The translations under genes were made by a program, and so were the position numbers. The notes beneath the pieces were generated by a model, which was not told the origin of the DNA, made no database searches, and saw only the letters and a program-made list of their open reading frames with translations. Of a stretch of DNA of 64,000 bases, positions 1-9,005 are shown piece by piece (the stretch's first letter is position 1; each line of letters opens with the position of its first letter). Source of the stretch: DUPU01 sp050952465. GTDB taxonomy: Bacteria > Bacillota > Dehalobacteriia > Dehalobacteriales > Dehalobacteriaceae. The DNA is taken from contig JBMNKZ010000011.1 in assembly GCA_050952465.1 (NCBI GenBank), forward strand, positions 1-64,000. Reading direction: 5' to 3'.

Positions 1-1
1 C

Positions 2-1006
2 ATGTTAAAAATCATTGAAAATATTCAGGAATACTGTGCAGTGGATATTTCAAAGAGCAGGACATTGGAGATTATGTTTTTGGAATCAAAAGAACAGATT
101 GAAACTTTTTTCCGGACAGAGAATATCATTTACTGGCTTGAAAACCCTTTGAGCGACAAATTGGTTTCTATCTGCTGCATCCCAACAGATTTAGAGGATC
201 AATTGCACAAAGTACTATGGAAAAACGGAATCCCAAAGATTTTGACTTCCGGAACATTATCAGATGATAGAGGCTTTACCTACTTCAAAAGCAATGCGGG
301 AATAGATAAGGTCAATAAAAATTTTATCAGTGAGATGAGCTGTCGTTCTCCATTTGACTATAAAAATAATGCATTGCTTTATGTCAGTGAAAACGTACCA
401 TTTCCTGATAAACAATGCAATGAGTATATTGAGGCTTTAGCTGATGAAATTATAAGGATTGTGGATGCAGCCTATGGGCATACAGTGATTTTGTTTACTT
501 CCTACTCTTTATTATCAAGAGTATATGAATTGGCGAGACACAGAATCAAATATCCGGTCCTGAAAATGGATAAAAGTGAGAAGAACATTGTTGAAGCTTT
601 TAAAAACAGCGGAAACAGTGTTCTTTTTGCTACAGGCTCATTTTGGGAAGGTGTTGACTGTCCCGGAGATATTCTATCTTCACTTATTATCGTCAACTTG
701 CCGTTTCCAACACCGACACCGATTTTGGAACATAGGAAGAAACAGTATGCGGAGTTGAAAGAGTTTATAGAATTTATTATTTTTCCTGAAATGCTCATTA
801 AGCTAAAGCAAGGTATGGGGCGCTTGATTCGATGTGAAACTGATACCGGTCTCATTGCCATTTTAGATTTCAGGATCAGTAAAAAAGGAAAGTACCGCAA
901 GAGGGTGCTTGGTGCCCTATCAGACTATAGGGTGACAGATTCTCTTGATGAGGTAAAAGCATTTTTCCGTAAAGTAAAAAGAAAAGAATATTTTTATCAA
1001 GATTGA
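2..1006 (+). CDS. DinG-type ATP-dependent DNA helicase, C-terminal part (5' end outside window)
   Basis: The frame is open to the left edge, so the Met at base 2 is probably internal and only the last ~334 residues are seen. The visible part is the second RecA-like lobe of a superfamily 2 XPD/DinG-type helicase. It has SGTLSDDRGF early on, the motif V-like stretch ATGSFWEGVDCPGD followed by VNLPFP, and the motif VI-like QGMGRLIR that contributes the arginine finger. The Walker A and DEAH motifs and any iron-sulfur cysteines would lie upstream, outside the window. DinG-like helicases are frequent cargo of Firmicute integrative conjugative elements, and the serine recombinases downstream fit that setting. 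A hairpin terminator overlaps its stop region. The family call is firm; its role in the element is inferred. Confidence 0.8.
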   Translation: MLKIIENIQEYCAVDISKSRTLEIMFLESKEQIETFFRTENIIYWLENPLSDKLVSICCIPTDLEDQLHKVLWKNGIPKILTSGTLSDDRGFTYFKSNAGIDKVNKNFISEMSCRSPFDYKNNALLYVSENVPFPDKQCNEYIEALADEIIRIVDAAYGHTVILFTSYSLLSRVYELARHRIKYPVLKMDKSEKNIVEAFKNSGNSVLFATGSFWEGVDCPGDILSSLIIVNLPFPTPTPILEHRKKQYAELKEFIEFIIFPEMLIKLKQGMGRLIRCETDTGLIAILDFRISKKGKYRKRVLGALSDYRVTDSLDEVKAFFRKVKRKEYFYQD

Positions 1007-1041
1007 GTGAGCGGTTATGGGAATAGCTGCTCGCTTTTTTT
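1007..1041 (+). terminator. Rho-independent terminator after the helicase
   Basis: A 6-bp stem (GTGAGC at 1007-1012 with GCTCGC at 1029-1034, one G-U pair) is followed directly by a run of seven T. It sits just after the helicase stop codon and before the next gene's ribosome site. Confidence 0.65.
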
Positions 1042-1056
1042 GAAAGGAGCGGTTTC

Positions 1057-1308
1057 ATGAATACAGCCATGACCATAACGGACATGAAAAATATAGATAT
1101 ACGTACAGTTGATCCATCCACCTTAGTAGATATTAAAACAGTCAAAGTCAATACGGATTTACCGGTGGAAGAACGAAAGAAAGATTTTATCAGACAAGTG
1201 AAAAATCCTTACTGCTTCAGATGTGGCAAGGTTGTGGTTAAGATGAGTTTCGCCGATACAACAGCAACATTAGAAGACAGGTTGGAGAATTACTTTAGAA
1301 GCTTATAG
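1057..1308 (+). CDS. Small DUF6870-like mobile-element protein
   Basis: An 83-residue protein preceded by AAAGGAGC 8 bases before the ATG. The core reads IDIRTVDPSTLVDI, then VNTDLPVEER, then a CxxC pair in the segment NPYCFRCGKVVVK, and ends in a short acidic-basic helix (LEDRLENYF). I recognise this as the kind of small protein annotated DUF6870, found repeatedly beside serine recombinases in Firmicute integrative elements. The CFRC pair suggests a metal-binding knuckle or redox pair, but only two cysteines are present, so a full zinc site would need a dimer. No function is known to me. It lies between the helicase and the recombinase operon and has its own ribosome site. Confidence 0.7.
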   Translation: MNTAMTITDMKNIDIRTVDPSTLVDIKTVKVNTDLPVEERKKDFIRQVKNPYCFRCGKVVVKMSFADTTATLEDRLENYFRSL

Positions 1309-1411
1309 AACAGTAGAAGGCAAAACTTTACAAATTGGCGCTTCGGAAATCTGGACGCGCAGTTAATTTTATGCTAAGCTTTTATTGGACTATAATCAGT
1401 GAAGCCTAATG

Positions 1412-1440
1412 TGTTTAAAGTTTTGCTAATACTTTAAACA
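1412..1440. promoter_or_regulatory. Perfect inverted repeat just upstream of the first recombinase gene
   Basis: TGTTTAAAG and CTTTAAACA form a perfect 9-bp inverted repeat with an 11-base spacer, ending four bases before the AGGAGG of the first recombinase. It has no T-run, so it is more likely an operator or an RNA hairpin that affects translation than a terminator. The rest of 1309-1411 shows no other clear signal apart from TATAAT at 1391-1396 without a good -35 partner. Confidence 0.5.
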
Positions 1441-1457
1441 AACAGGAGGCTTTACTC

Positions 1458-3128
1458 ATGGAATTTTTAAAAGATAACAAAACCTATAATGCTGCTATTT
1501 ATGTAAGACTCTCAAGAGATGATGGAGATAAAGAAGAAAGTGACAGCATTTCAAACCAAAAGGAACTAATTCGTGAATATTTAAGGTCAAAGTCAGAAAT
1601 CCAAATTGCTTCTGTGCACGTAGATGATGGATATAGTGGCGTTGACTTTAATCGGCCTGCCTTTTTAGAAATGATGGAAGAGATTAAGGCAGGGAAGGTA
1701 AACTGTGTTGTCGTAAAAGACCTTTCACGTTTTGGCAGAAACTATATTGAGTCAGGGAAATATATTCAAAAGATATTTCCTTTTCTTGGTGTGCGTTTCA
1801 TTGCGATCAATGATAATTATGATAGTGCGGAAGGTTCAAATATTACCGATAACATCATGATTCCATTTAAAAATCTAATAAACGACTCATATTGCAGAGA
1901 TTCCTCAATTAAAATAAGGAGCCAACTTGAAATCAAACGTAAAAAGGGTGATTTTATTGGCTCTTTTGCTGCTTATGGCTATAAGAAAGCTGAGAATAAT
2001 AAGAATAAGCTGGAAATAGACGAATATGCAGCTCAAGTTGTCCGTGACATTTTCAAGTGGAAACTTGAAGGGATGAGCCAGCAGGGTATAGCCAACCGAC
2101 TAAATGAAATGGGTATCCTGTCCCCTATGGAATATAAACGCTCATTGGGAGAAAGGTACAAAACAACCTTTAAAGTAAAACAGCAGGCTCTCTGGTCTGC
2201 CGTTGCAGTCAGACGAATCTTAACAAATGAATTGTATATCGGTGTGTTGGAGCAGGGAAAAAGAACCACTCCGAATTACAAAATAAAAACGAGAGTTGAA
2301 CGTCCTAAAGAAGAGTGGGTGCGAGTGGAAAATGCACATGAGCCTATAATATCAAAAGAGCTATTTACCACAGTAAATGGTTTATTGCTCCATGACACTC
2401 GGATTGCCCCTGCTGAGGAAACCGTATATCTTTTTTCAGGTATTATTGCCTGCGGAGATTGTAAAGAAAATATGATCCGCAAGACGGTTCCTGCTAATGG
2501 GAAAAAATATTACTACTACACTTGTTCTACCAACCGAAATGATAAAAATAGTTGCACTACCCATAATATCAGTGAAAAGGCATTTGAAGAAGCTGTTTTG
2601 GCGGCTTTAAATGTACATATACGCAGTATTCTTGATATTGAACGTATTCTAACATATATCGATACACTACCTTACAAGCAAGAAGAAATATTGAAATTGG
2701 ATGCTCAAATTGTCAAGGCACAAGAGGAAATAGAAAAGATTCAAAAGTATAAGCTGACATCATACGAACACTTTGTAGATAAAGTAATCACCAAAGAAGA
2801 ATACCGAAACCATGTCAGCAGATATAATGCTAAAATTCAAAAGGCAGAAAAGCTTATACTAAAGCGTAAACAAGAGATTGAAGATATTATAAACAATAAG
2901 ACGCCAACTAACTTATGGATTGAGAATTTTAAGCAGTACCAAAACATTGAGCAGCTTACACGAAAAGTAGTTGTGTCATTGATGGAGAAAATATATGTAT
3001 ATGAAAATGGGAAAATCGATATTCATTTTAAACATCAAGCGGAATATGAAAGTGCTATTCGTTTTATAGAAAGCGCCAGCAAATCAGACTCCTTTGATGC
3101 GAGTGTTGCGTTTAAGGAGGCGATTTAA
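1458..3128 (+). CDS. Large serine recombinase 1 (site-specific integrase)
   Basis: A 556-residue large serine recombinase, first of three in a row. The N-terminal resolvase domain has the catalytic serine in YVRLS (Ser19) and the arginine-bearing KDLSRFGRNY. The recombinase domain follows (FAAYGYKK to TNELYIG), then a zinc beta-ribbon with CGDC and two later cysteines (about residues 331-368), then a coiled coil (about residues 400-480) of the type that controls synapsis direction. The family cuts two sites with 2-bp staggered breaks via phosphoserine links to integrate or excise DNA. The ATG has AGGAGG eight bases upstream. It ends two bases before the next gene, so the three are one operon. 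It is intact by length and motifs. Confidence 0.93.
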   Translation: MEFLKDNKTYNAAIYVRLSRDDGDKEESDSISNQKELIREYLRSKSEIQIASVHVDDGYSGVDFNRPAFLEMMEEIKAGKVNCVVVKDLSRFGRNYIESGKYIQKIFPFLGVRFIAINDNYDSAEGSNITDNIMIPFKNLINDSYCRDSSIKIRSQLEIKRKKGDFIGSFAAYGYKKAENNKNKLEIDEYAAQVVRDIFKWKLEGMSQQGIANRLNEMGILSPMEYKRSLGERYKTTFKVKQQALWSAVAVRRILTNELYIGVLEQGKRTTPNYKIKTRVERPKEEWVRVENAHEPIISKELFTTVNGLLLHDTRIAPAEETVYLFSGIIACGDCKENMIRKTVPANGKKYYYYTCSTNRNDKNSCTTHNISEKAFEEAVLAALNVHIRSILDIERILTYIDTLPYKQEEILKLDAQIVKAQEEIEKIQKYKLTSYEHFVDKVITKEEYRNHVSRYNAKIQKAEKLILKRKQEIEDIINNKTPTNLWIENFKQYQNIEQLTRKVVVSLMEKIYVYENGKIDIHFKHQAEYESAIRFIESASKSDSFDASVAFKEAI

Positions 3129-3130
3129 TC

Positions 3131-4867
3131 ATGGCAAGAAAAAGCAGAAGACAGTCTGTGATCGCACAAAAAGAAACGGTAACACAGGAGAAGGTTTTTA
3201 AAACAGGACTGTATGTCCGTCTTTCTATTGAGGATGTGCGTGACAGAAAAGATAGTGATTCCATTGAAAATCAGACATATTTGTTGAAACAATTCGTTGA
3301 GGAAAGGCCATTTTTGCAGATTTACTCAATATATACGGACAACGGAGAAAAAGGAACGAATTTTGACCGTCCTGAATTTAACAGGCTTATGGACGATGTT
3401 AAAGCAGGCAGAGTGAACTGCATTGTGGTAAAAGACCTCTCGCGCTTTGGCAGAGATTATCTTGAAACCGGAAACTATCTTGAAAAGATTTTTCCGTTTC
3501 TTGGAGTCCGTTTTATATCTATCAATGATAATTATGACAGCTTTAACCCTGAAAACAGTAATGAAGGCTTGATTATTTCTTTGAAAAATCTTTTGAATGA
3601 TGTTTATACAAAGGACATATCCAAGAAAATCATCTCTACCTTCAGAGAAAGACAGTCGAAGGGTGAATTTTTAGGTGCACACGTGCCTTATGGATACAGC
3701 AGGCCGGATGACGGCACTTATAAACTTGTAGTTGACGAGGAAGCTGCTTTAGTCGTTCGGCAAATCTACCAGTGGAAAGTAGAAGAAGGGCTGAGCGATA
3801 CTGCAATAGCTCGTCGCTTAAATGATATGGGAATACCTTCTCCAAGCAAGTACAAACATTTAAAGGGCGAGTGGAAAAATGCCCGTTATAATAACAATAT
3901 CTGGCAGCGTCAGGCAATTAAAGCTATAACAGAGAATGAAGTATATTTAGGACACAAGATATATGGCAAAATTCAGGCATCCCTTTATGAAGGCAAGCGA
4001 AAATCAAGAGTGCCAAGAGATGAATGGACAATTATTGAAAACGACCATGAACAGATTATCGATCAAGAAACTTTTGATATTGTCCATGCCAGACGATTGG
4101 AAGTATATAAAGAATTTACTGAACGCTTAGAGCAAAACAAGCATTTTGAAAATACTGAGAATATTTTTAAGGATATTGCTATTTGCGGAGATTGCAAATG
4201 TAAACTTGTTCGCAGGAGAAGGATTAAAAATGATGAGCTTTATTATTATTTTTCATGCACTACTTACGAAACAAATAGTGGTTATAAATGCACGAGAAAG
4301 CATATAGTAGAAACTGATATGATTAAAGCAGTATATGCTGCTATTCGCAGTCAAATAGATATGGTTGCATCGGTGGATGATATTCTGAGAAAAGTAAATT
4401 CCGATGCGAGTTATGAGAATAGGAAAGACAACTTGGCTAATGAAATCAGAAAGGTTAAAGCACAAATTGAAAGGCTGACTTCCTTGCGAAGTTCTCTTTA
4501 TGATGATTATATTGAACAACTGCTTACTGAACAGGAGTATCTATATGCAAAAATCAAGTATGAGAAAGATGAAGTTGCATTAAAAGACAGACTAAATGAA
4601 TTGTTGTTACAACAGAAGAAGTATGATCAAACATATTCCTATGAAAACCAGTGGTTATCTTCTTTTAGAGCATTCCGAGATGAAAAAGAATTAACTAAAG
4701 AGATGGTTGCAGCCCTCATAGAAACTGTGGAACTGTATGCCGATAGGAGTATACAGATCAATTTTAAGTTTAAAGACGAATATGAGGAATTACTTGATTA
4801 TCTTAACACTATAGAAGATGAGGTGAAGCCTGATGAACAAGAATGTCTCAGTAGCTATGTACATTAG
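3131..4867 (+). CDS. Large serine recombinase 2 (site-specific integrase)
   Basis: A 578-residue paralogue of its neighbours. It has a basic N-terminal leader of about 20 residues before the resolvase domain; the catalytic serine is Ser32 in YVRLS and the conserved arginines are in KDLSRFGRDY. The recombinase domain, a CGDCKC zinc ribbon with later partners (SC, KC) and a long C-terminal coiled coil follow. It starts with ATG after AAGGAGG, two bases past the stop of recombinase 1, and its last 35 bases overlap recombinase 3. The overlap points to coupled translation of partners that act together. All motifs for catalysis are present, so it is not a decayed duplicate. Confidence 0.93.
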   Translation: MARKSRRQSVIAQKETVTQEKVFKTGLYVRLSIEDVRDRKDSDSIENQTYLLKQFVEERPFLQIYSIYTDNGEKGTNFDRPEFNRLMDDVKAGRVNCIVVKDLSRFGRDYLETGNYLEKIFPFLGVRFISINDNYDSFNPENSNEGLIISLKNLLNDVYTKDISKKIISTFRERQSKGEFLGAHVPYGYSRPDDGTYKLVVDEEAALVVRQIYQWKVEEGLSDTAIARRLNDMGIPSPSKYKHLKGEWKNARYNNNIWQRQAIKAITENEVYLGHKIYGKIQASLYEGKRKSRVPRDEWTIIENDHEQIIDQETFDIVHARRLEVYKEFTERLEQNKHFENTENIFKDIAICGDCKCKLVRRRRIKNDELYYYFSCTTYETNSGYKCTRKHIVETDMIKAVYAAIRSQIDMVASVDDILRKVNSDASYENRKDNLANEIRKVKAQIERLTSLRSSLYDDYIEQLLTEQEYLYAKIKYEKDEVALKDRLNELLLQQKKYDQTYSYENQWLSSFRAFRDEKELTKEMVAALIETVELYADRSIQINFKFKDEYEELLDYLNTIEDEVKPDEQECLSSYVH

Positions 4868-6440
4868 GCTTTCCAATGAGGATGCGGACATTTCAAAAAA
4901 TGATGCAAAAATTGAAAGCAACAGCGTTAGTAATCAGCGTGATCTGTTGATGGATTTTATAAGTCGCCATCCTGATTTGGCAGATTCAAACATCTTGGAG
5001 TTTTGCGATGACGGCTACAGCGGTACGAATTTTGAACGTCCGGCAGTACAGCAGTTGTTAACCAAAGTAAGGCAAGGAGAAATTAACTGTATTGTGGTAA
5101 AAGATTTTTCACGATTTGGCAGAAACTACTTGGAGTTAGGGGATTATCTGGAGCAAGTATTTCCGTTTTTAGGAGTTCGATTTATATCTGTAAATGACGG
5201 ATATGACAGTGCAAAAGATAATGGTATAACGGCAGGCCTTGATATTGGGTTGAAGAACCTTATCTACGACCTTTACAGTAAAGACCTATCAAAGAAAGTA
5301 AAGACAGCTAAAACAGCCAAAATGAAAAAGGGCGAGTATATTGGTTCTTTCGCTCCATTTGGGTATCTCAAAGCGAAGGATAAGAAAAATGCAATTGTTG
5401 TTGATGAGGAAGCTGCAGTTGTTGTTAAGCGAATCTTTCAATTGGCAGCCGAGGGGAACAATACAAGTGCGATCGCCAAAATACTCAATGCAGATGGAGT
5501 ACCTTCACCTGCAAGGCACTACCAAAAAAATCATAATAACAAAAAGTGGAGAAAAGCCAAAGGAGATTTGGTTTGGCAAACTATGGCTGTCTTAAAAATC
5601 CTTAAAGATGAAACTTACACAGGAAAGACAATCAACCATAAGAGGGAAAAGCCTGACGTAAATAGCATGAGTACGGTCGCTGTTCCGAGAGAGCAATGGA
5701 TTGTGGTTCCCAATACTCATGAAGCTATTATAAGCGAGGAATTGTATTTGGAAGCTCAAAAGGCGATCCGTCAAATATCCAAGCGTAAGGAGTATAAGAT
5801 TGATAATACCAGAGTTCTTTACGGCAAAGTTAAATGCGGTATTTGTAAGAAAAACCTTCAACGCTCTCACACAAAGGTGCCTTATTATATTTGTAAGAGC
5901 AACTATTATGACGAAAACAGCCTATGCTTTCATGGAAGAACTAAGGAGCCAATGATTCTGGAAGTGCTATTGGAAGCAATACGGCAACAGGCTCAAATAG
6001 CCAACAAAGCAGAAAAGCTTGTACTTAAGGCAAAAGAAAAATCAGAAAGTGAAGTGGCTGAATTATTACAATCCTTAAGGAAAGCTCAGCAATATCTTGA
6101 AAGGCTAAATGCTTTGAGAATTGAGGAATATGAGAAATATTCAGATGGGAAGATCGGTAAAGATGACTATCTGAAGCAGAGGGGAATGTACAATCAAGAG
6201 ATTGAACAAACATCCTCACAGATTAGTAAACTGGAAGCCGATTACGAAATTCAAAAACTAAAGAATAAGGAGTCGGAAAACCAATTTGTCGAACACTTCA
6301 AAAGCAAACAGGAAATCAAAGAACTAAGCAGGGATTTAGTGAATGAACTCGTTGATTCAATATATGTGTTCGGTGAAAATCAGATTGAGATTGTCTGGAA
6401 CTTTGCCGATGATTATGAAAAAATAATGGAGATGTTATAA
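4833..6440 (+). CDS. Large serine recombinase 3 (site-specific integrase)
   Basis: A 535-residue third recombinase. Catalytic serine is Ser14 in YIRLS; KDFSRFGRNY carries the conserved arginines. The recombinase domain spans roughly residues 165-300, with the zinc ribbon CGICKKNL plus YICK and a further Cys near residues 330-370 and a coiled coil after that. The start ATG lies inside the end of recombinase 2 (35-base overlap). Its stop overlaps the start of the next small gene in the form TAATG. Triplets of serine integrases are known in some Firmicute integrative conjugative elements; here all three keep their active sites, so they may form a mixed complex or divide integration and excision between them (inference). 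Confidence 0.92.
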   Translation: MNKNVSVAMYIRLSNEDADISKNDAKIESNSVSNQRDLLMDFISRHPDLADSNILEFCDDGYSGTNFERPAVQQLLTKVRQGEINCIVVKDFSRFGRNYLELGDYLEQVFPFLGVRFISVNDGYDSAKDNGITAGLDIGLKNLIYDLYSKDLSKKVKTAKTAKMKKGEYIGSFAPFGYLKAKDKKNAIVVDEEAAVVVKRIFQLAAEGNNTSAIAKILNADGVPSPARHYQKNHNNKKWRKAKGDLVWQTMAVLKILKDETYTGKTINHKREKPDVNSMSTVAVPREQWIVVPNTHEAIISEELYLEAQKAIRQISKRKEYKIDNTRVLYGKVKCGICKKNLQRSHTKVPYYICKSNYYDENSLCFHGRTKEPMILEVLLEAIRQQAQIANKAEKLVLKAKEKSESEVAELLQSLRKAQQYLERLNALRIEEYEKYSDGKIGKDDYLKQRGMYNQEIEQTSSQISKLEADYEIQKLKNKESENQFVEHFKSKQEIKELSRDLVNELVDSIYVFGENQIEIVWNFADDYEKIMEML

Positions 6441-6763
6441 TGAAGAGAGTATGGATCTACAGCAGGATTGCTAATGCTGAAAATTTAAATGATGTTTATC
6501 TGATTGGGCAAGAAAGATCGTTAAAGAAATTGGCCGAGCAACATTGTTTTAGCATAGTTGGATATTCAAGAGATATTGGCAGTGGGCTGAATCTCAATAG
6601 GAAAGGACTCAAGGAAATTGAGAATGCCATATCTGTAAATGCGATTGATACCGTTATTGTAAAAGATATGAGCAGGATTGGCAGAAATGTTTTTGATGTT
6701 CTTTCTCTTTTAAGAGATTGGAAGGAGCAAGGTATTGAATTGCTTACGGCAGATGAATTATAG
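6440..6763 (+). CDS. Stand-alone resolvase-domain protein lacking the catalytic serine
   Basis: A 107-residue protein that consists only of a serine recombinase N-terminal domain. The catalytic motif seen as Y-x-R-L-S in the three upstream recombinases reads YSRIA here, so the nucleophile position is Ala11. The flanking arginine (Arg9) and the KDMSRIGRNVF segment are kept, showing the fold is probably intact. It ends at the position where a large recombinase would go on to its DNA-binding domains, with a normal stop, so it was either truncated or reduced on purpose. Its start overlaps the stop of recombinase 3, and it is the last gene before the element's right end. A regulatory or directionality role is possible but unproven. 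Confidence 0.8.
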   Translation: MKRVWIYSRIANAENLNDVYLIGQERSLKKLAEQHCFSIVGYSRDIGSGLNLNRKGLKEIENAISVNAIDTVIVKDMSRIGRNVFDVLSLLRDWKEQGIELLTADEL

Positions 6764-6811
6764 AAATATCAATAAACCAAAGCAAAGGACGGATGATTCT
6801 TAATAATCTTA

Positions 6812-6855
6812 AACCGGGTGGTTTCGTTGAAGAAATCGCTCGGTTCTATTTTTTT
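6812..6855 (+). terminator. Terminator of the recombinase operon
   Basis: A 14-bp stem with three G-U pairs (6812-6825 with 6832-6845), 6-base loop GTTGAA, followed by a T-rich run to about 6855. It closes the recombinase operon about 40 bases before the element boundary. Confidence 0.75.
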
Positions 6856-6884
6856 ATGTGAAAAATTTAAAAATTTTTTAGTTT

Positions 6885-6900
6885 TTACTTGACACAGGCT
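6885..6900. other. Right boundary of the integrative element in hsdR
   Basis: Upstream of about 6890 the sequence is A/T-rich non-coding DNA; from GCT at 6898 it reads ADEAHRS, the expected Walker B/DEAH box of HsdR, with no native upstream part. The attachment junction therefore lies within a few bases of 6890-6900. The left junction and the missing 5' part of hsdR are outside the window, so the core dinucleotide cannot be fixed from here. Confidence 0.6.
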
Positions 6901-8841
6901 GATGAAGCCCACCGGAGCATCTTCAAAAAGTACCGGGCGATCTTTGAATATTTTGACGCCATCCTGGTTGGTCTTACGGCCACGCCCAAGACTGATGTGG
7001 ATAGGAATACTTATGACTTTTTTGAGATGGAAAAAGGTGTGCCTACCTTTGCCTATGATTATGAAACTGCCGTGGAGAAAGATCACGTTTTGGTGCCTTA
7101 TCTTAATATTGAAGTAAAAACAAAGTTCCTGGAAGAGGGCATAACTTATGATGAACTATCCGATGAAGATAAGGCGCGTTTTGAAGAGGATTTTACCGAT
7201 GAAGAGGGGGGAATGCCTGACTTTATTCCCTCTCCGGCCTTAAATGAGTTTATTTTCAACCAAAATACCGTTGACATGGTATTGGAAGATTTAATGACCA
7301 AGGGCATCAAGGTGGCCGGAGGCGACCGGCTGGGGAAAACCATTATTTTTGCCCAGAACAAGAGACACGCTGAGTATATTGTGGAGCGTTTTAATAAGCT
7401 TTATCCCCAGTATCACGGCAGTTTCGCGAAAAGGATTGTCTGCGACGACAGTTACGCTCAAACATTGATTGATGATTTCAAGATTCCGGAAAAAGAGCCC
7501 CATATCGCGGTATCGGTAGATATGATGGATACCGGCATTGACGTGCCGGAGGTTGTCAATTTGGTATTCTTTAAGCGGGTGCGCTCCAAGACGAAGTTTT
7601 GGCAGATGATTGGTCGGGGTACCAGGATTTGTAAAAACCTTTTCGGGATCGGTCAGGATAAGACCCACTTTGTGATTTTTGATTATCTCGGGAACTTCGA
7701 ATTCTTTCGGGAACATAAGGAGGGCCTTCAGGGGAGTGAAACCCAAAGCCTGACGGAAGCGATCTTTGCCAAGAGGGTGCGCTTGATCCATCACCTGCAG
7801 CAGTCGGCCTTTATTGATGAACCATACCAGGTGCTTAGAACCGGGATGATTGAAACGGTATTAGGGCAGATCAATGCTTTGAACACCGATTTGATTTCGG
7901 TAAAGATGCAGCTCCAGCACATTGAAAAGTATAAAAGCAAGGAGGCCTTTGTCTGCCTCTCTGATATGGATAAGCATAACCTGATTACACATCTCGCTCC
8001 CTTGGTATATATGGATGACGCAGATGAGTATGCTAAAAGGTTTGATAATTTTATATACGGCCTGATGCTAGCTCAGATTGAGGGCCTGCCCCAATTCAAA
8101 AAAAGCAAAAAGGAATTAATAAATCTGTGCACCAGACTTTCCGGTCGGGCAACCATACCCCAGATCAAAGAAAAGCTGGAGTTGATTAATACCGTTTGCA
8201 CAGATGAATTTTGGCAAAATCCAGGAGTCCTGGACTTTGAAAAGGTGCGGGAGGAGCTTAGAAGTTTAATTAAATTTATTGTTGACGAAGTTCCTAGACC
8301 TGTGGTATACACCAACCTTGCCGACAATGTCCTTAATATCAAAGTAGGGGAAGCCTTAGGCCCCGCTTATGATTTTGAGGATTACAGGCTCAAGGTTAAC
8401 CGTTATATCGAAAAAAACCGGGATCATATTGCCATTCATAAGCTCCGTAATAATATTCCCTTGACTTCCCTGGACTATCAGAGCCTGGAGCATATTTTTA
8501 CCGGGGAACTTGGGACAAAAGAAGATTATCAACGGGAATTCCATGATACACCCTTTGGCCTTTTGGTGCGGAAAGTTGCCAAACTTGAATATGAAGCAGC
8601 ATGTGTAGCGTTCTCTGAATTCATTAATGATCAGTCACTAAGTCAGGGGCAAATTATTTTCGTTAAAAAAGTAATTGATTATATCGTGCAAAATGGTTAC
8701 ATCGAGAATGTTTCGGTGCTAACCAAGCCGCCCTTTGATAAACCTCAGAACTTTATTAAGCTTTTTGATCAATCAAAACAAAAGCGAATTGTTGAGCTGA
8801 TCACTAAGATAAAAGAAAACGCTGTAAAAATAATAAGTTAG
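6898..8841 (+). pseudogene. hsdR: Type I restriction enzyme R subunit, 3' fragment (interrupted)
   Basis: About 647 residues of the motor/restriction subunit of a type I restriction-modification enzyme. The fragment begins exactly at the DEAH box (ADEAHRS), continues with motif III (GLTATPK), the second helicase lobe (DMMDTGIDVPEV, then QMIGRGTRIC as motif VI) and the C-terminal EcoEI-type R domain (about residues 440-640). The N-terminal nuclease domain and Walker A are absent: the preceding DNA belongs to the mobile element. A possible TTG at 6889 would allow a product beginning in element DNA, but without Walker A it could not be a working motor. No hsdM or hsdS lies downstream; they would be to the left, beyond the element. 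Confidence 0.88.
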
Positions 8842-8848
8842 GCTGTCT

Positions 8849-8954
8849 TCCATTGTCCCTAGCCCAGCTAAAAAATTACACCGCTGGATAGGGACTATAT
8901 GTAAACGGAGGAATAATTTAACTAGGGAATCTACTGGAATTATTGTATACTTTT
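8849..8954 (+). repeat. Intergenic repeat, copy A (upstream of the response regulator)
   Basis: A 106-base stretch that aligns with 17798-17902 at roughly 80% identity, with one or two single-base gaps. The first 28 columns differ at four positions and the last 21 bases, from CTGGAATT to the closing TTTT, are identical. It ends 51 bases before the response regulator start codon; the other copy ends 56 bases before its own downstream gene. The shared distance suggests a common 5' regulatory region. A -10-like TATACT lies at 8946-8951, without a clear -35. Confidence 0.8.
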
Positions 8955-9005
8955 AGTAGAGGGTAGATGAGGACGTCCCCGGTACTACCTATGGGAGGTG
9001 CTTGT

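Noticed and set aside
8967..9005. Upstream start for the response regulator adding 13 residues
   Set aside because: The ATG at 9006 has GGGAGGTG at proper spacing and begins directly with the receiver domain.
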